NCBI GenBank assembly: GCA_020438395.1 | Contig: JAGQUR010000037.1 | Coordinates: 1-64,000, forward strand | Source of the DNA: Solirubrobacterales bacterium | GTDB lineage: Bacteria > Actinomycetota > Thermoleophilia > Solirubrobacterales > 70-9 | DNA length: 64,000 nt | Direction: 5' to 3' | Part shown: positions 26,149-36,034 of the stretch, one piece after another | Numbering within the stretch: position 1 is the first letter of the stretch | Layout: each line of letters opens with the position of its first letter | Program-made: the position numbers and the translations under genes | The notes under the pieces: model-generated | What the model was told of the DNA's origin: nothing | Database searches by the model: none | What the model saw: the letters and a program-made list of their open reading frames with translations, nothing else

Positions 26149-27854
26149 TGACACCACGGTCAACAACAGGAGGCTGGGCGGTCGCGATCCTGATCGCCGC
26201 GTTGGTCTGGGTGAGCTGGGTTGGGGGATCGCTCGCGGCACTCGTCAGCACCGGCAACTGGCCCTCGGTCGAGCTGGGCGATGTCACTCGGATCTCGGCC
26301 GGAACGTTGTTGAACCTGAGCGACCCGGCCTCGGCGTGGCCTGAGCCCTGGAAGTCACGGATGCCGTCACCGATCGTGATGTATCTCGGGGCACTGGCAG
26401 CAACCGTGGCAGCGCTGCTATTTGTTGCGTTGATGGTCCGGCTCTGGGGATTGGCCGCCGACCGTCTCAGACGAGGCGGTGGTGGTGACCCGGAGGCAGC
26501 ACGGTGGGCGGGCCGCCGAAGCCTCAAAGGCCTCGTGGTCAACAGACCCGAGCGAGGGCGTCTGACGCTCGGCAGTTTCGGACGGTCCCTGGTCGCGGCG
26601 GAGGAGCGTCACTCGGTTCTCGTCGCCGGTCCGACACAATCGGGCAAGACGGCCGGACTGGTCATCCCCGCGATTCTTGAATGGCAGGGCCCGGTGATCG
26701 CGACCAGCGTGAAAAGCGATCTCGTGGACACCACAATCGCTCGACGTCGCAAGGTCGGATCGGTGTTCGTGTTCGACCCAACCGAAGCGACAACACATAG
26801 GAGAGTCAGCGCATCGCCGCTTCGTAGCTGCGGCTCATGGCAGCAGGCAAGACAGGTCGCGCATTGGCTTACCCAAGCCTCGAGGTCCGGTGGTGGCGCT
26901 GGATTTCAGGATGCGAATTTTTGGTACGGACAGGCAGAGAAGCTGATCGCACCGATGCTGTTCTCAGCTCGCAGTCAGGGCGCGTCGATCGACCAAGTTG
27001 TTCGATGGCTCGACGGCGGCCCAGCCATCCAGGCTGAGGTAGAAACCGGGTTGGTCGACGAGCCACGGGCGGCGGAAGCGTGGCGGGCCTGTCAGGGCCG
27101 GGAGGAAAAACAGCTCTCCTCGATCTACGCGACCGCGGAGCTGATCCTCAGCTGCTTCGCCGACCCGAAAGTCGCCAGGAACTCGGAGCGAGACGAATAC
27201 AGCCCTGCCGCGCTCCTCGACGGCGGTGCGAACACTCTCTTCCTCGTCGCGCCACTTCACGAGCAAGAACGCCTAGCACCGCTGTTCGCGACGATGGTTC
27301 AAGAGGCGGTCAGGGTCGCTATCGAGATCGCCACAGCATCGGCAAGCTGCGACGGACGCGCCCCGCTCGACCCGCCGCTTCTGTTGGCGTTGGACGAGCT
27401 GACCAACATCGCGCCACTACCGGACTTGGACAAGATCGCCTCAACCGGAGCCGCCCATGGCATCCAGCTTCTCTCAGCGATCCAGGACGTCTCTCAGCTC
27501 AAGGAACGCTTCGGAGCAGAACGTGCCCAGACGATCGTCAACAACCACCGCGCCCGCATGTTCGCTTCCGGGCTCGGTGACCCGGAAACCCTGGACTACA
27601 TCCAACGGGTGACCGGTGCCGGCCAGTTCGCGCAGCACTCCGAAACGGTGGGCGAGAAAAGCGGATCTAGGACCGAGGGAGTCCTGTACCGGGATCTCGC
27701 CCCGGCGAACGTGGTGCGTGAGCAGAAACCGGGCGAAGCACTGTTGATCTACGGGTCGAGGAGACCTGCCCGAATCCGGCTTCGTCCGTGGTACAAACAA
27801 AAGAGGCTGCGGGCCTTGGCCCAAGCGCAGAGCGAGGAGGCGAGCAATGTCTGA
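26148..27854 (+). CDS. Type IV coupling protein (VirD4/TraG family)
   Basis: 568 residues. Two N-terminal transmembrane helices (about 9-31 and 65-95) are followed by the RecA-like motor. Walker A is AGPTQSGKTAGLVIPAIL at about 160-177, then VIATSVKSDLVD. Walker B is LLLALDELTNIAPLP near 408-421. GIQLLSAIQDVSQLKERFG and the late VNNHRARMFASGLGD segment are coupling-protein hallmarks. It would bring the relaxase-DNA complex to the channel. The stop overlaps the next ATG by 8 bp. Confidence 0.93.
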   Translation: MTPRSTTGGWAVAILIAALVWVSWVGGSLAALVSTGNWPSVELGDVTRISAGTLLNLSDPASAWPEPWKSRMPSPIVMYLGALAATVAALLFVALMVRLWGLAADRLRRGGGGDPEAARWAGRRSLKGLVVNRPERGRLTLGSFGRSLVAAEERHSVLVAGPTQSGKTAGLVIPAILEWQGPVIATSVKSDLVDTTIARRRKVGSVFVFDPTEATTHRRVSASPLRSCGSWQQARQVAHWLTQASRSGGGAGFQDANFWYGQAEKLIAPMLFSARSQGASIDQVVRWLDGGPAIQAEVETGLVDEPRAAEAWRACQGREEKQLSSIYATAELILSCFADPKVARNSERDEYSPAALLDGGANTLFLVAPLHEQERLAPLFATMVQEAVRVAIEIATASASCDGRAPLDPPLLLALDELTNIAPLPDLDKIASTGAAHGIQLLSAIQDVSQLKERFGAERAQTIVNNHRARMFASGLGDPETLDYIQRVTGAGQFAQHSETVGEKSGSRTEGVLYRDLAPANVVREQKPGEALLIYGSRRPARIRLRPWYKQKRLRALAQAQSEEASNV

Positions 27855-28500
27855 CCACGGCGAGGAAGAAATTCCGATCGAACCGGACGAGGCGGCGGAG
27901 GAAACCGATGAGCTGGTCCCGTTGTTCGAGCCCGGTCAACGCGACGAAGAAGAAGCCGAGCTGCTGGAAGCATGGGCATCCGCCTCAGAAGACGAGCAGA
28001 TCGCCCAGCTAGCCGGTAGAGGAGACCGGCCGGTCAAGGCGACGATTGCCCTGGCGGTCCTTGCCGGGGTGGCCGCGCTGGTTTTCATGGTCGTAACGCT
28101 TGCCGGCGGTGGCTCCTCAACCGATGACACCCCACAGGTCGAGGTCAACAGCCAGGCCGCGTCGATGAGGCTCGTAGAGGAAAGACGGGCAGATAGGAGA
28201 GCCGTGTTGCGCAGGCGAGCTGAAGTGCGACAGAAGCGCAAGCGGATGGCCGCAAGACGGGCAAGACAGCGGGCACGCAGGGCCGAAATCGCGTCTCGGC
28301 GGGCGCAGCAGCTAGAACCGTCAACTGAGAGTTCTCCGGCGGTAGCCAATTCGACAAGCGCACCCTCAGCGTCGCCACCGCCGTCAGCGACTCCTTCGCC
28401 AGCACCGGCACCGGTCCCAGACCCAACACCGGCACCGTCGCAAGAACCAGCACCGGCAACGGCGGGGCAGGCGGCCGATGCTTTCGGTCCCGGACCCTGA
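27847..28500 (+). CDS. Single-pass membrane protein with acidic head and Pro-rich tail, end of the conjugation operon
   Basis: 217 residues: a very acidic cytoplasmic N-terminus (1-60), one transmembrane helix (about 66-90, ATIALAVLAGVAALVFMVVTL), a highly basic coiled coil (RRADRRAVLRRRAEVRQKRKRM) and then a Pro/Ala/Ser tail ending QAADAFGPGP. The end matches the tail of the membrane-anchored sigma factor at 11158-12417 (AASAFGPLP, and an inner AADAFSPP). It is probably an accessory part of the transfer apparatus; no family was recognised. Translation is coupled to the VirD4 gene by overlap. Confidence 0.72.
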   Translation: MSDHGEEEIPIEPDEAAEETDELVPLFEPGQRDEEEAELLEAWASASEDEQIAQLAGRGDRPVKATIALAVLAGVAALVFMVVTLAGGGSSTDDTPQVEVNSQAASMRLVEERRADRRAVLRRRAEVRQKRKRMAARRARQRARRAEIASRRAQQLEPSTESSPAVANSTSAPSASPPPSATPSPAPAPVPDPTPAPSQEPAPATAGQAADAFGPGP

Positions 28501-28608
28501 AAAACATTACGGAGCCATGCCCTCAATTCCCTCACGGGCATGAACGAGAAATGGATCACATTTTCGTGGTCGATCCGGTTAGGTTGTTTCTTAGAACAAG
28601 GAGGGGAC

Positions 28609-30726
28609 GTGAGACACGCAGGCAGGTTTTCAAGGCACGGCGTTTCGTTGGCTTTGGTTTTGCTGCTGGTCTTAGGGGGAGCGGGACTGGCTATGCCGGC
28701 GGCGAGCATGGGATCAGGGGCTTATCCGGTCAGGTTGTGTTCACCGGAGACATTCCGATCTGACGGCACCGGCGGTACGTTCGGGACCGGTAACACGAGC
28801 ATCGGTTCGCTTCGGACTTACACAAGCGATCAAGGTGCCATCTCCTATGGCAACGTAGGTAGTTGGAGCATCTGGAATCCGGCGTTGCAATGCGCCGCCA
28901 TGAACAACACCAATCCGGGGCAATTCAATTTCGGAATGCATCTGTTCACCGACTACGAGGTCGGCTGGAAGCGCGGGCAGGGCGGCGGCCTGGAGATCGT
29001 CGCGCCGGCCGGCACAACGATCGGTCAGGTCGGCTTCAAGGCCCGGGCCTTGCTGCCACCAAGCTACGGTGCCCAAGGCGGTCTGGCTGGTGGTGGCACG
29101 AAGATGGTGTGGGAGTTCGTCGGCGCCGCAAACGGCGCCGGTACAAGCGGGCAAGCAGTGCCGTCCAACGCGAGCTTTGGCAGCTATGGCGGCGCAGGTG
29201 CGGTGCAAAGTGTTTCCGCCTACCGGATCGGTCAGGTTTGTGAGGCACCGAACGGTGCGTCGATCTGTTTCGGCCCCGGTCAGTCACTGCTTATCCAGGA
29301 CCTCGTAGTGACTCTCCTCGACACCGCTAAACCGAACGTTCATCTCCTCGATAGTCCAGTCAGTCGCGGTGAATGGGTGTCTGGCAAACAGAGCGTCAGG
29401 TATCTCGTCCACGACGGCGAATCCGGCATACGCCAAGCGCAGGTCTTCCTCGATAACAACCTGATCGACACGAAAGACTTTCCGTGCTCGACAGTGAGCG
29501 GCATCGGGGCCGGAGAAACAAACGAATCCATGGCAGCAAAAATGACACCGTGCTCAACGCAGCTCGAAGGTGGCACGGTCACCGTCGATACGCGAGGCTA
29601 CGGTGACGGTGAGCACCAGCTCAAGATCTGCGCCCGTGACTTCGCCAGCGCAACAACCTACTGGGGTCAAGACACCCCCTCCTGCGTCAACACGACCGTT
29701 CGCATCGACAACACAGCACCAGCCGCACCGGAAGGACTGGACGCGGTATCAACCCGCGTCCCGCGATCGGTCGTGCCAGACGACATCGACTGGAAGAATC
29801 CCGGCAACGGTGATCCTGGCGCCCCAATCAGAGAGTCGATCTACGAGATCGTCAACCCGGACGGGAAGGTAGTGGTGCCAGCGCAGACCGTGAAAGTCGA
29901 AGGCCCGGCATCCGTTTCCGCCGACAGCGTACACGCGGAAAACGTCGAGGCCATACCCACGCTGAAGACACCGGAACAAGGAGGGGACTTCACGCTGCGA
30001 ACCCGTCTTGTCGACGCGGTCGGACACGTCTCTGGCGTATCGACCGTCCCGCTTCACTACTCCTGCGAGAACGCCGGCGGGGCGCTCCCCGAAACGAACG
30101 TCGCCCTCGGGCTCCTACGTCAAGGGCAGGATGAGACAGCCGCGACCGCGAGGTTAGCGTTAGTCCAAGGAGACAAAGCAGCACTGCTCGGTCGGGTCCG
30201 TGGACCGGGAGGAATGCCAGTCGACGATGCCACAACCTGCGTGGACGCAAAGCCTGTCACCGATCCTCAGCTGGAGACATTGGCCAGGGTTGACACCGAC
30301 GAAGACGGTGAGTACCGAATTCCCCTTCCGGCAGGGCCAAGCCGAAACCTAGTTGCGGTGGTGCGCCAGGGACACCGCGAGTCCTGGTCCGACCAGGCTT
30401 TGACGAGAGTCAGGGTGAAGCCCCGGCTCAAGATCAAGCAGAAGCGGATCAGCGCCGGACAGATGCTCCACTTCACCGGAAAGATCCCTGGGCCTCACGC
30501 CGACCGGGTAACCGTCGTGCTACAGGCCAAAGTCGGCAAGGGCTGGCAGGCATTTCGGTACTACAGGACCGGTCGGCAAGGCCGCTACCACCTCCGATAC
30601 AGGCCCCGTGCCGGCGGTCTGACTCGACCGACCAAGTTCGTCGTGAGAACCATCGTGCCGCTCCAGTCGGGCTACCCCTACCAGCAGGGAACCTCGGGAC
30701 GCCGGGTGGTAGTGATCCGCCCCTGA
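28609..30726 (+). CDS. Secreted multi-domain surface protein with a C-terminal carboxypeptidase-regulatory-like domain
   Basis: 705 residues. The signal peptide at 1-32 (VSLALVLLLVLGGAGLAM) is followed by a beta-rich lectin-like domain (about 35-220). Next come an Ig-like region with AKPNVHLLDSPVSRGEWVSGKQSV and a region with DNTAPAAPEGLDAVSTRVP. A C-terminal part has the DTDEDGEYRIPLPAGPSRN signature of carboxypeptidase-regulatory domains, then a basic beta module (KIKQKRISAGQML). GTG at 28609 is chosen because AAGGAGG lies 6 bp before it; an upstream ATG at 28540 has no site. Probably a wall-associated adhesin or mating-pair factor, given its place after the conjugation operon; function unknown. 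Confidence 0.72.
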   Translation: MRHAGRFSRHGVSLALVLLLVLGGAGLAMPAASMGSGAYPVRLCSPETFRSDGTGGTFGTGNTSIGSLRTYTSDQGAISYGNVGSWSIWNPALQCAAMNNTNPGQFNFGMHLFTDYEVGWKRGQGGGLEIVAPAGTTIGQVGFKARALLPPSYGAQGGLAGGGTKMVWEFVGAANGAGTSGQAVPSNASFGSYGGAGAVQSVSAYRIGQVCEAPNGASICFGPGQSLLIQDLVVTLLDTAKPNVHLLDSPVSRGEWVSGKQSVRYLVHDGESGIRQAQVFLDNNLIDTKDFPCSTVSGIGAGETNESMAAKMTPCSTQLEGGTVTVDTRGYGDGEHQLKICARDFASATTYWGQDTPSCVNTTVRIDNTAPAAPEGLDAVSTRVPRSVVPDDIDWKNPGNGDPGAPIRESIYEIVNPDGKVVVPAQTVKVEGPASVSADSVHAENVEAIPTLKTPEQGGDFTLRTRLVDAVGHVSGVSTVPLHYSCENAGGALPETNVALGLLRQGQDETAATARLALVQGDKAALLGRVRGPGGMPVDDATTCVDAKPVTDPQLETLARVDTDEDGEYRIPLPAGPSRNLVAVVRQGHRESWSDQALTRVRVKPRLKIKQKRISAGQMLHFTGKIPGPHADRVTVVLQAKVGKGWQAFRYYRTGRQGRYHLRYRPRAGGLTRPTKFVVRTIVPLQSGYPYQQGTSGRRVVVIRP

Positions 30727-30869
30727 GGCAGCCATAGTCGAGCACCGGGGATGGGCCGAGGAGATTCCTCAGGTTTGGCGCCGTAGACCGGTCAAGAACC
30801 GAACCGCTACAATCCGCCCCATCAATCGGGTCTCGTCCATGTGGCCCGCAATCAGGGTTAGGGAGTTAG

Positions 30870-33800
30870 ATGCGCGAAAGAGTGGTTGCTCTGGCGGTTG
30901 CTGTCACGGCGGCAGTGTCCGTTTTCTTTGTGGGGTATTCTCAAGCTGAGAGTGTTGGGTTGCCTCCGTTGCCGGACGACGTGAAGATGCTGAACGGCAA
31001 CCGGGCGGATGTCCCGTCGGATGCCGACGTGGCGCGACTCGTTGGTCTGCTGGAACGCCACGAGCCCAAGGTTCATAACCGCCCTTCGGAACTGACCGGC
31101 ATATCTAACGAAGAGGCTCGGCAGGTTCTGTTCGATAACTTTCAGTCGGATCTTGCCGCACTAAATGGCGATCCGCTTCGTCTCGTTTCGGGCGTGGATG
31201 TCGAAAAAGTTCGTAACGACTACACGGCTGTTGTGAATACGGGTCACGACCAGCCCGCGCTGCTTTCGAGCTCCATGCCGATCTTCCAAACTGGTCAACA
31301 TATTCCCAGCCTGCACCTCGAAAGTCATTCTCAGGGGTTCTCGCCGGAGGACCCGCTTGTGGACCTGACTATCGGACACGAGATCGGAGATGGAGTTAAG
31401 TTTCCAGGTCTTGACTTAAGTCCTCTTGGGGCTGATACCTCTGCCAGGGCAGCCCGCTTTGGTGAGATGAACGCCATTTATGCGAATGCATATGACGATG
31501 CGGACCTCCTCATATCGCCGATGGCACAAGGTGCGGAGTTTTTCGTCCAGGTCAGAAGTGAGGACTCGCCCGGAACCTATGAGTTTGATCTGAACACCGA
31601 TGAGCCTCTTAGTCAGGCTGGGGACGGTAGCATTCTGATCGGCGACCCGTCCGCGCCGACTGCGACGATCACGCCCGCCGAAAGCCACGACGCGAACGGG
31701 GTCGAAGTCCCGACCAGTACGCGACTCACCGCTGACGGGCGACTAGTGATCGAGCTCGATCGGCGAGGTGACTATGAGTATCCGATCCTCGTTGATCCAA
31801 ACTATGTTTACGAGAATTGGGAATCGTGGTATGCCAACCAAGACTTGAACGGCCTGAACAAGTGGCAATGGGGCACGAATGCCGCGATGAATCTCTATGC
31901 ACCAAGGCTAGATTGTGCCTCAGGTCTAACATGCTGGGGGTCCGGAAAGGGCCTCTACATGTACTCGCGACCTAGCACAAGTTACGCAGCCAACTCCTAC
32001 GGTCAGTTTGTATATACAGCACCAGGAGGAGCCGCAAGCTCAATCTTGTCCGCTTCGTTTCGTATGTACATGAATCGGAACGGCTGCACTGGGTCCAATA
32101 ATCCATATGGCTACATCGGTCTATATAACTCCAATACTTCAACCTGGCACGGATACAGTAACTTTTCCATGAATCTGTCGGGGAGTAATATGACTGCTAG
32201 TGGTACCGGTGGAGATCGGCTGGCAATTGTTGGAATCTCGGCGGGAAGTTCGGCAGTCAATTTGAGCTGCTGGCGAGAAATTGCTGCCGGAGGGGCAACA
32301 CTTACATTGACTGATGGAGACGATCCCACGCTGGAGAATGTGTCAGCACCGACCGGCTGGATCTCCAGCGGAAACGCCAGCTTCGGCGCGACAGTGAGGG
32401 ATGGCGGATTGGGACCCAAGTTTTTCTGGGTCTTTTACGATGGTCCGAGCGGCGCTCAGCAGTACGCTCTTCTAGATAGGGGGTGCAGCGGCGGGAGCGA
32501 AGATCCATGCACAAACCCTTGGGATAAGACCGGGAGTAACTCTTATCTTGTACCGGCCAGTCAACTCAAGAATGGCCAGTCGACGGTGTACTTTATGGGG
32601 TCTGACGCGCTGGCAAAGCCGAGCGCGATAGCTAGCAAGAATATCCGCGTAGATACCACGAAGCCAGTAGTCACCTTGGGTGGAAATGCGTATGACCGGA
32701 GAAATACAGTGGTCTCGTCGATCCCACTTGGATTAAATATTTTTGCAAGCGACGGCAGTACTGCACAAATAGGTTCCGGCGTGGTCAAGATCCAGGTGCT
32801 CGTCGATGGATTGCCCGTAGCGACACCCTTTCAGCAGGCTTGCTCTTCGGGGCAGAATTGTTCCGCATCAGCGACGTGGGCGCTAGATCCCGCTGGGCTA
32901 TCAAATGGAACTCACACGATCAAAGTGGTTGCCACAGACGGCGTAGGTTGGACGGAGCCGAAAGAGATTTCTCTGATAGTGGATCACGCCAGCCCATGTG
33001 CCGACCGGGGATTTGGTGTGTCGTGTACGCCGGTGACTACTGGTCCCGTGTATAAAGCTACGCTCACGGATGCCTCAGGTAGTTATGTGGCCACCGAGTG
33101 GGTGCAGCCGGGAAGCAACCTCGCCCGGCGCGAGGAGCAATTCCTAACGACGGCCCGAGGCTACGGAGCGTGTCCTGATGGGAACGGTTCCTGCGATCAA
33201 GTCAGGGAGATCACGGACTATCCGGTTATCCCCGGCGCCACTAGTACCGGGCCAGGCGCTCACGGCTACTCGGTCGAGTACGCCCGCACGTCCACGAGTG
33301 ACCTCGACCCGGTCGCGGACACTTTGAGCATGGAAGGCGCCGATCCTTCGGTTCCTACGGAAATCGTGCCCGCGAATACCGTGCTACGCCTCGGCCAAGT
33401 TGCACCGCCTGGGAGCAGCACATCAGCCGTCCGCTTCGATTCGGCGAATCCGAGCGATGGAGGTTCATCGGAGCGAACGTGGGTTGACTCGGCTACGGGT
33501 CTTCCGATCAAGTCCGTGTCGATCGTTGATGGTGAGACAGACAACGAGCAGTACTACTCGTATCAGGCAACCACCATAGACCCGGCTTCACTGAGCTCGA
33601 CGTTCTTCCTGCCGGCGAACAATACGGGCTTCTCGGCAGAGTCCGTTATCAATCTTGACTCCATCCCGAATGACACAACATCTGTGGATTCCTCGCCAAC
33701 AAGGTCCGAGCGCGAGTCATCGGCGCGGGAATTCAGGCAAACATTCGGACTTTCGGACGACGAGGAGACGGTGGAGGACTCGTTCGATGATCCTGACATG

Positions 33801-35057
33801 CAAGCCGGTATAGCCAAGTGGGGTGTACCTCTAGATGAATCTGAAATCCAGTACATGGATGACGTTGACAAGCTTGCTGACATCGCAGGAAATGTCGAGA
33901 GTTGGGCGAGTCAGCCATCGCAGGATGACCTCATCGGCGGGGTATGGATGAGCTATACCAATGGTGAGCCAACAATCAACGTGGCTGCAGAAAACACTAG
34001 TGATCCAGGTCTGGTCAATAAAGTTGCTGACGTAGAAGATCAAGTCTCTGAGCTGCCGTCAGAGTTTGGTGTCGAAGTCCACCCGTCAGACTATTCCTAC
34101 GAGGATCTTGAGAACACCTCTGACGAAGTAGCAGACGAAGTATCTCAGATGACCTCTGATATTCAGTTGCAGAGCGTTAGTACTGATGTACCAACTGGCA
34201 CGGTTGATGTTGAGGTTACTGACGCGACACCGACTGAAATTAGCAATATCGAGAGTGACTTCGACCTAGTTGACGTGACCGAGGTTGAATCTGAGGATCT
34301 GCCCATTTCACGAAGCGATCCCTGCAAGGGCCGTGGTAACGCCCAGAAATTCAAGAAGGCAAAGTTTGGCACTTGGAGGAACGGCACGTGTAGTCCGCCT
34401 GTGTTCGGGGGTTTAGGGCTGAACGGACCTCTATTTACAGCCTCAGGACAGTTTGTGCGGACGTCGGGCTGTTCGGTTTCGATGGCAGTATCGATCGATC
34501 AATCAAGTGGGCCTTCGGCACGCGGAGTGTTGACAGCAGGTCATTGCCCGATATTTGGGCCCAATAGATACCGACAAGGACGGAAGAAGGTGGGCAAGGC
34601 GTTGGCTACTGCCTACCGTGACGCATTCGACTGGGCCTTTATTCACGTTGGTCGTACGCGGGTGTCTAGAAGATTTCTTCCGGATCGTCACACGGTAACT
34701 AAGTACGATCATGTCGGGTACGGTGCGAACGCAAGCATAGGGATGCCGATTTGCCTTGCCGGCATGCATTTTGACGAAATGGTGTGTCGCAAACTCACCG
34801 ACAAGTCGTGGAGTGGATGGTCGTACGTGCAATGGCCCAATGGCGTCTGGAACAAGACCTGGCTGAAAGATATGGGTGAAACGAATATCTCCACAATTGG
34901 GGGGGATAGTGGAGGCCCGGCCGTTAGCAAGAATGGGAAGGTGATTTGGGGCATGATTTCGAATGGCTCGGACACGGTTGCCGAAACGCATTTCATGTGG
35001 TTGGGTAAGCTCTTCCCATCTGGCTCTCCGATCCACCCCCTGGTGGTGAATCCGTAA
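30870..35057 (+). CDS. Giant modular secreted protein with a C-terminal trypsin-like serine protease domain
   Basis: 1,395 residues. A signal peptide (6-27) is followed by an N-terminal domain that ends in YEYPILVDPNYVYENW. A beta-rich domain containing APGGAASSIL is related to the same region of the 14603 protein. Ig-like repeats (DDPTLENV, DTTKPVVTLGG) and an acidic Asp/Glu/Ser-rich linker (about 930-1150) follow. The last 200 residues are a chymotrypsin-fold protease: catalytic His in GVLTAGHC near 1224, Asp in DAFDWAFIHV near 1253, Ser in GGDSGGPAV near 1345. The acidic linker may act as a pro-region or spacer. The stop overlaps the ATG of a small secreted protein, repeating the effector-plus-partner layout of 14603-20129. 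Base composition is visibly less GC-rich than the conjugation genes. Confidence 0.82.
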   Translation: MRERVVALAVAVTAAVSVFFVGYSQAESVGLPPLPDDVKMLNGNRADVPSDADVARLVGLLERHEPKVHNRPSELTGISNEEARQVLFDNFQSDLAALNGDPLRLVSGVDVEKVRNDYTAVVNTGHDQPALLSSSMPIFQTGQHIPSLHLESHSQGFSPEDPLVDLTIGHEIGDGVKFPGLDLSPLGADTSARAARFGEMNAIYANAYDDADLLISPMAQGAEFFVQVRSEDSPGTYEFDLNTDEPLSQAGDGSILIGDPSAPTATITPAESHDANGVEVPTSTRLTADGRLVIELDRRGDYEYPILVDPNYVYENWESWYANQDLNGLNKWQWGTNAAMNLYAPRLDCASGLTCWGSGKGLYMYSRPSTSYAANSYGQFVYTAPGGAASSILSASFRMYMNRNGCTGSNNPYGYIGLYNSNTSTWHGYSNFSMNLSGSNMTASGTGGDRLAIVGISAGSSAVNLSCWREIAAGGATLTLTDGDDPTLENVSAPTGWISSGNASFGATVRDGGLGPKFFWVFYDGPSGAQQYALLDRGCSGGSEDPCTNPWDKTGSNSYLVPASQLKNGQSTVYFMGSDALAKPSAIASKNIRVDTTKPVVTLGGNAYDRRNTVVSSIPLGLNIFASDGSTAQIGSGVVKIQVLVDGLPVATPFQQACSSGQNCSASATWALDPAGLSNGTHTIKVVATDGVGWTEPKEISLIVDHASPCADRGFGVSCTPVTTGPVYKATLTDASGSYVATEWVQPGSNLARREEQFLTTARGYGACPDGNGSCDQVREITDYPVIPGATSTGPGAHGYSVEYARTSTSDLDPVADTLSMEGADPSVPTEIVPANTVLRLGQVAPPGSSTSAVRFDSANPSDGGSSERTWVDSATGLPIKSVSIVDGETDNEQYYSYQATTIDPASLSSTFFLPANNTGFSAESVINLDSIPNDTTSVDSSPTRSERESSAREFRQTFGLSDDEETVEDSFDDPDMQAGIAKWGVPLDESEIQYMDDVDKLADIAGNVESWASQPSQDDLIGGVWMSYTNGEPTINVAAENTSDPGLVNKVADVEDQVSELPSEFGVEVHPSDYSYEDLENTSDEVADEVSQMTSDIQLQSVSTDVPTGTVDVEVTDATPTEISNIESDFDLVDVTEVESEDLPISRSDPCKGRGNAQKFKKAKFGTWRNGTCSPPVFGGLGLNGPLFTASGQFVRTSGCSVSMAVSIDQSSGPSARGVLTAGHCPIFGPNRYRQGRKKVGKALATAYRDAFDWAFIHVGRTRVSRRFLPDRHTVTKYDHVGYGANASIGMPICLAGMHFDEMVCRKLTDKSWSGWSYVQWPNGVWNKTWLKDMGETNISTIGGDSGGPAVSKNGKVIWGMISNGSDTVAETHFMWLGKLFPSGSPIHPLVVNP

Positions 35058-35533
35058 TGCGACGTTTCTGCCCGATTCTGATCGTGTTGTTGGTGCCGTT
35101 GTTGGTGGTTTCCGGGGGATCGGCCAGCGGTCAAAACGCTCTCCCGGGGTGCAAGTCCGTCGCTAAGCTGGGAGGACTTCATGACCGAGCTGTGGTAATC
35201 AGGTCGAACTGCGTCTTCCAGATATCGGCTATGGAGATCCGCGGCGCCGGGAACCTGGCCATCCCGACTAGCTTTGCTTGGTCGGCCTCAGGCCGCGGCG
35301 GTGATTGCGTTTCATTGGGCAGCAAGACAGGCGGCCGTATCAGGTGCACGGGGCTCCGCGATCTGAATAGTCGAAGACGCTGGGTGTGGGTCGGAATTAG
35401 GGCCCGCAAAGACCGCTGCGCCTTGAAACTCGCGGTCGTCTTGTCAGGTGACACTCGGTGCAAGCCGAACGTGAGTTGTGCTGGCATGTCGTTTTCGGAA
35501 CGGAACCAACCTCTTAGAATCCGCGGCTGTTAG
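35057..35533 (+). CDS. Small secreted Cys-containing protein, candidate inhibitor or partner of the protease
   Basis: 158 residues with a signal peptide (about 5-24, ILIVLLVPLLVVSGGSASG). The mature basic protein has eight or so cysteines (including NALPGC, NCVF, GGDC, IRCTG, DRCAL, DTRCK and NVSCAG), probably in disulfides. No family was recognised. The ATG overlaps the final base of the protease gene stop (TAATG), so it is co-translated. An inhibitory or chaperone role is an inference from this coupling. Confidence 0.65.
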   Translation: MRRFCPILIVLLVPLLVVSGGSASGQNALPGCKSVAKLGGLHDRAVVIRSNCVFQISAMEIRGAGNLAIPTSFAWSASGRGGDCVSLGSKTGGRIRCTGLRDLNSRRRWVWVGIRARKDRCALKLAVVLSGDTRCKPNVSCAGMSFSERNQPLRIRGC

Positions 35534-35931
35534 TGCCCTCAGCGACGGCCGTAAGGCTTGTCGAGGTGCACATTGCGGCAAGCCCGTCCAGCAGAGCTAG
35601 GCCGGCTTTCGTGTCCACGACGGTTGCTGAGGTCGCTTGCCGGGCTCCCGAAAGCCCCGGCCTTAGGAAGCCCGGGCCGGCGCTACAGGACGATCTGAAC
35701 GGCCTCGCGCCTGAAAGCCTCCGGTCATGTGGGACGTGTTCTCGGCCTGTCCAGATACCTCCTTTCTAGGCTTTCGATCGAAGGCTAGAAACGTCCGAAA
35801 AAACGGGGGAATGCCGGATTCCCCCAAGAATCTTGCTTCGCTACCCATCGCAGGTGGCCTTACGTAGGATTCGCCGAATGGTGGTCGCGTCTGGGGCTCA
35901 GATGTGACGCTTGCGTTGGGCATCACACAGC

Positions 35932-35960
35932 TTGACTCCAACGCTCTAGTGGGTTAGGCT
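35932..35960 (+). promoter_or_regulatory. Sigma-70 promoter upstream of the 36035 operon
   Basis: TTGACT (35932-35937) and TAGGCT (35955-35960) are separated by exactly 17 bp. The predicted start falls at about 35967, at the beginning of an 18-bp tandem repeat. Confidence 0.72.
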
Positions 35961-35965
35961 CGGCG

Positions 35966-36001
35966 CAACGTTGTCGAAGTACTCAACGTTGTCGAAGTAC
36001 T
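35966..36001 (+). repeat. Two perfect 18-bp tandem repeats at the predicted transcription start
   Basis: The unit CAACGTTGTCGAAGTACT occurs at 35966-35983 and 35984-36001 with no mismatch. It contains AACGTT, a 6-bp palindrome. Placement directly downstream of the -10 box suggests an operator or a leader element. Confidence 0.75.
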
Positions 36002-36034
36002 GTTTCGATCACGCTACAGAGGAATGGAGACCAA

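Larger units (their letters stand above)
35534..36034. other. Intergenic region with promoter and tandem repeat
   Basis: No gene is supported in these 500 bp. The 3' part contains a promoter at 35932-35960 and an 18-bp tandem repeat at 35966-36001, described separately. The 5' part shows nothing recognisable beyond frame shadows. Confidence 0.6.
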
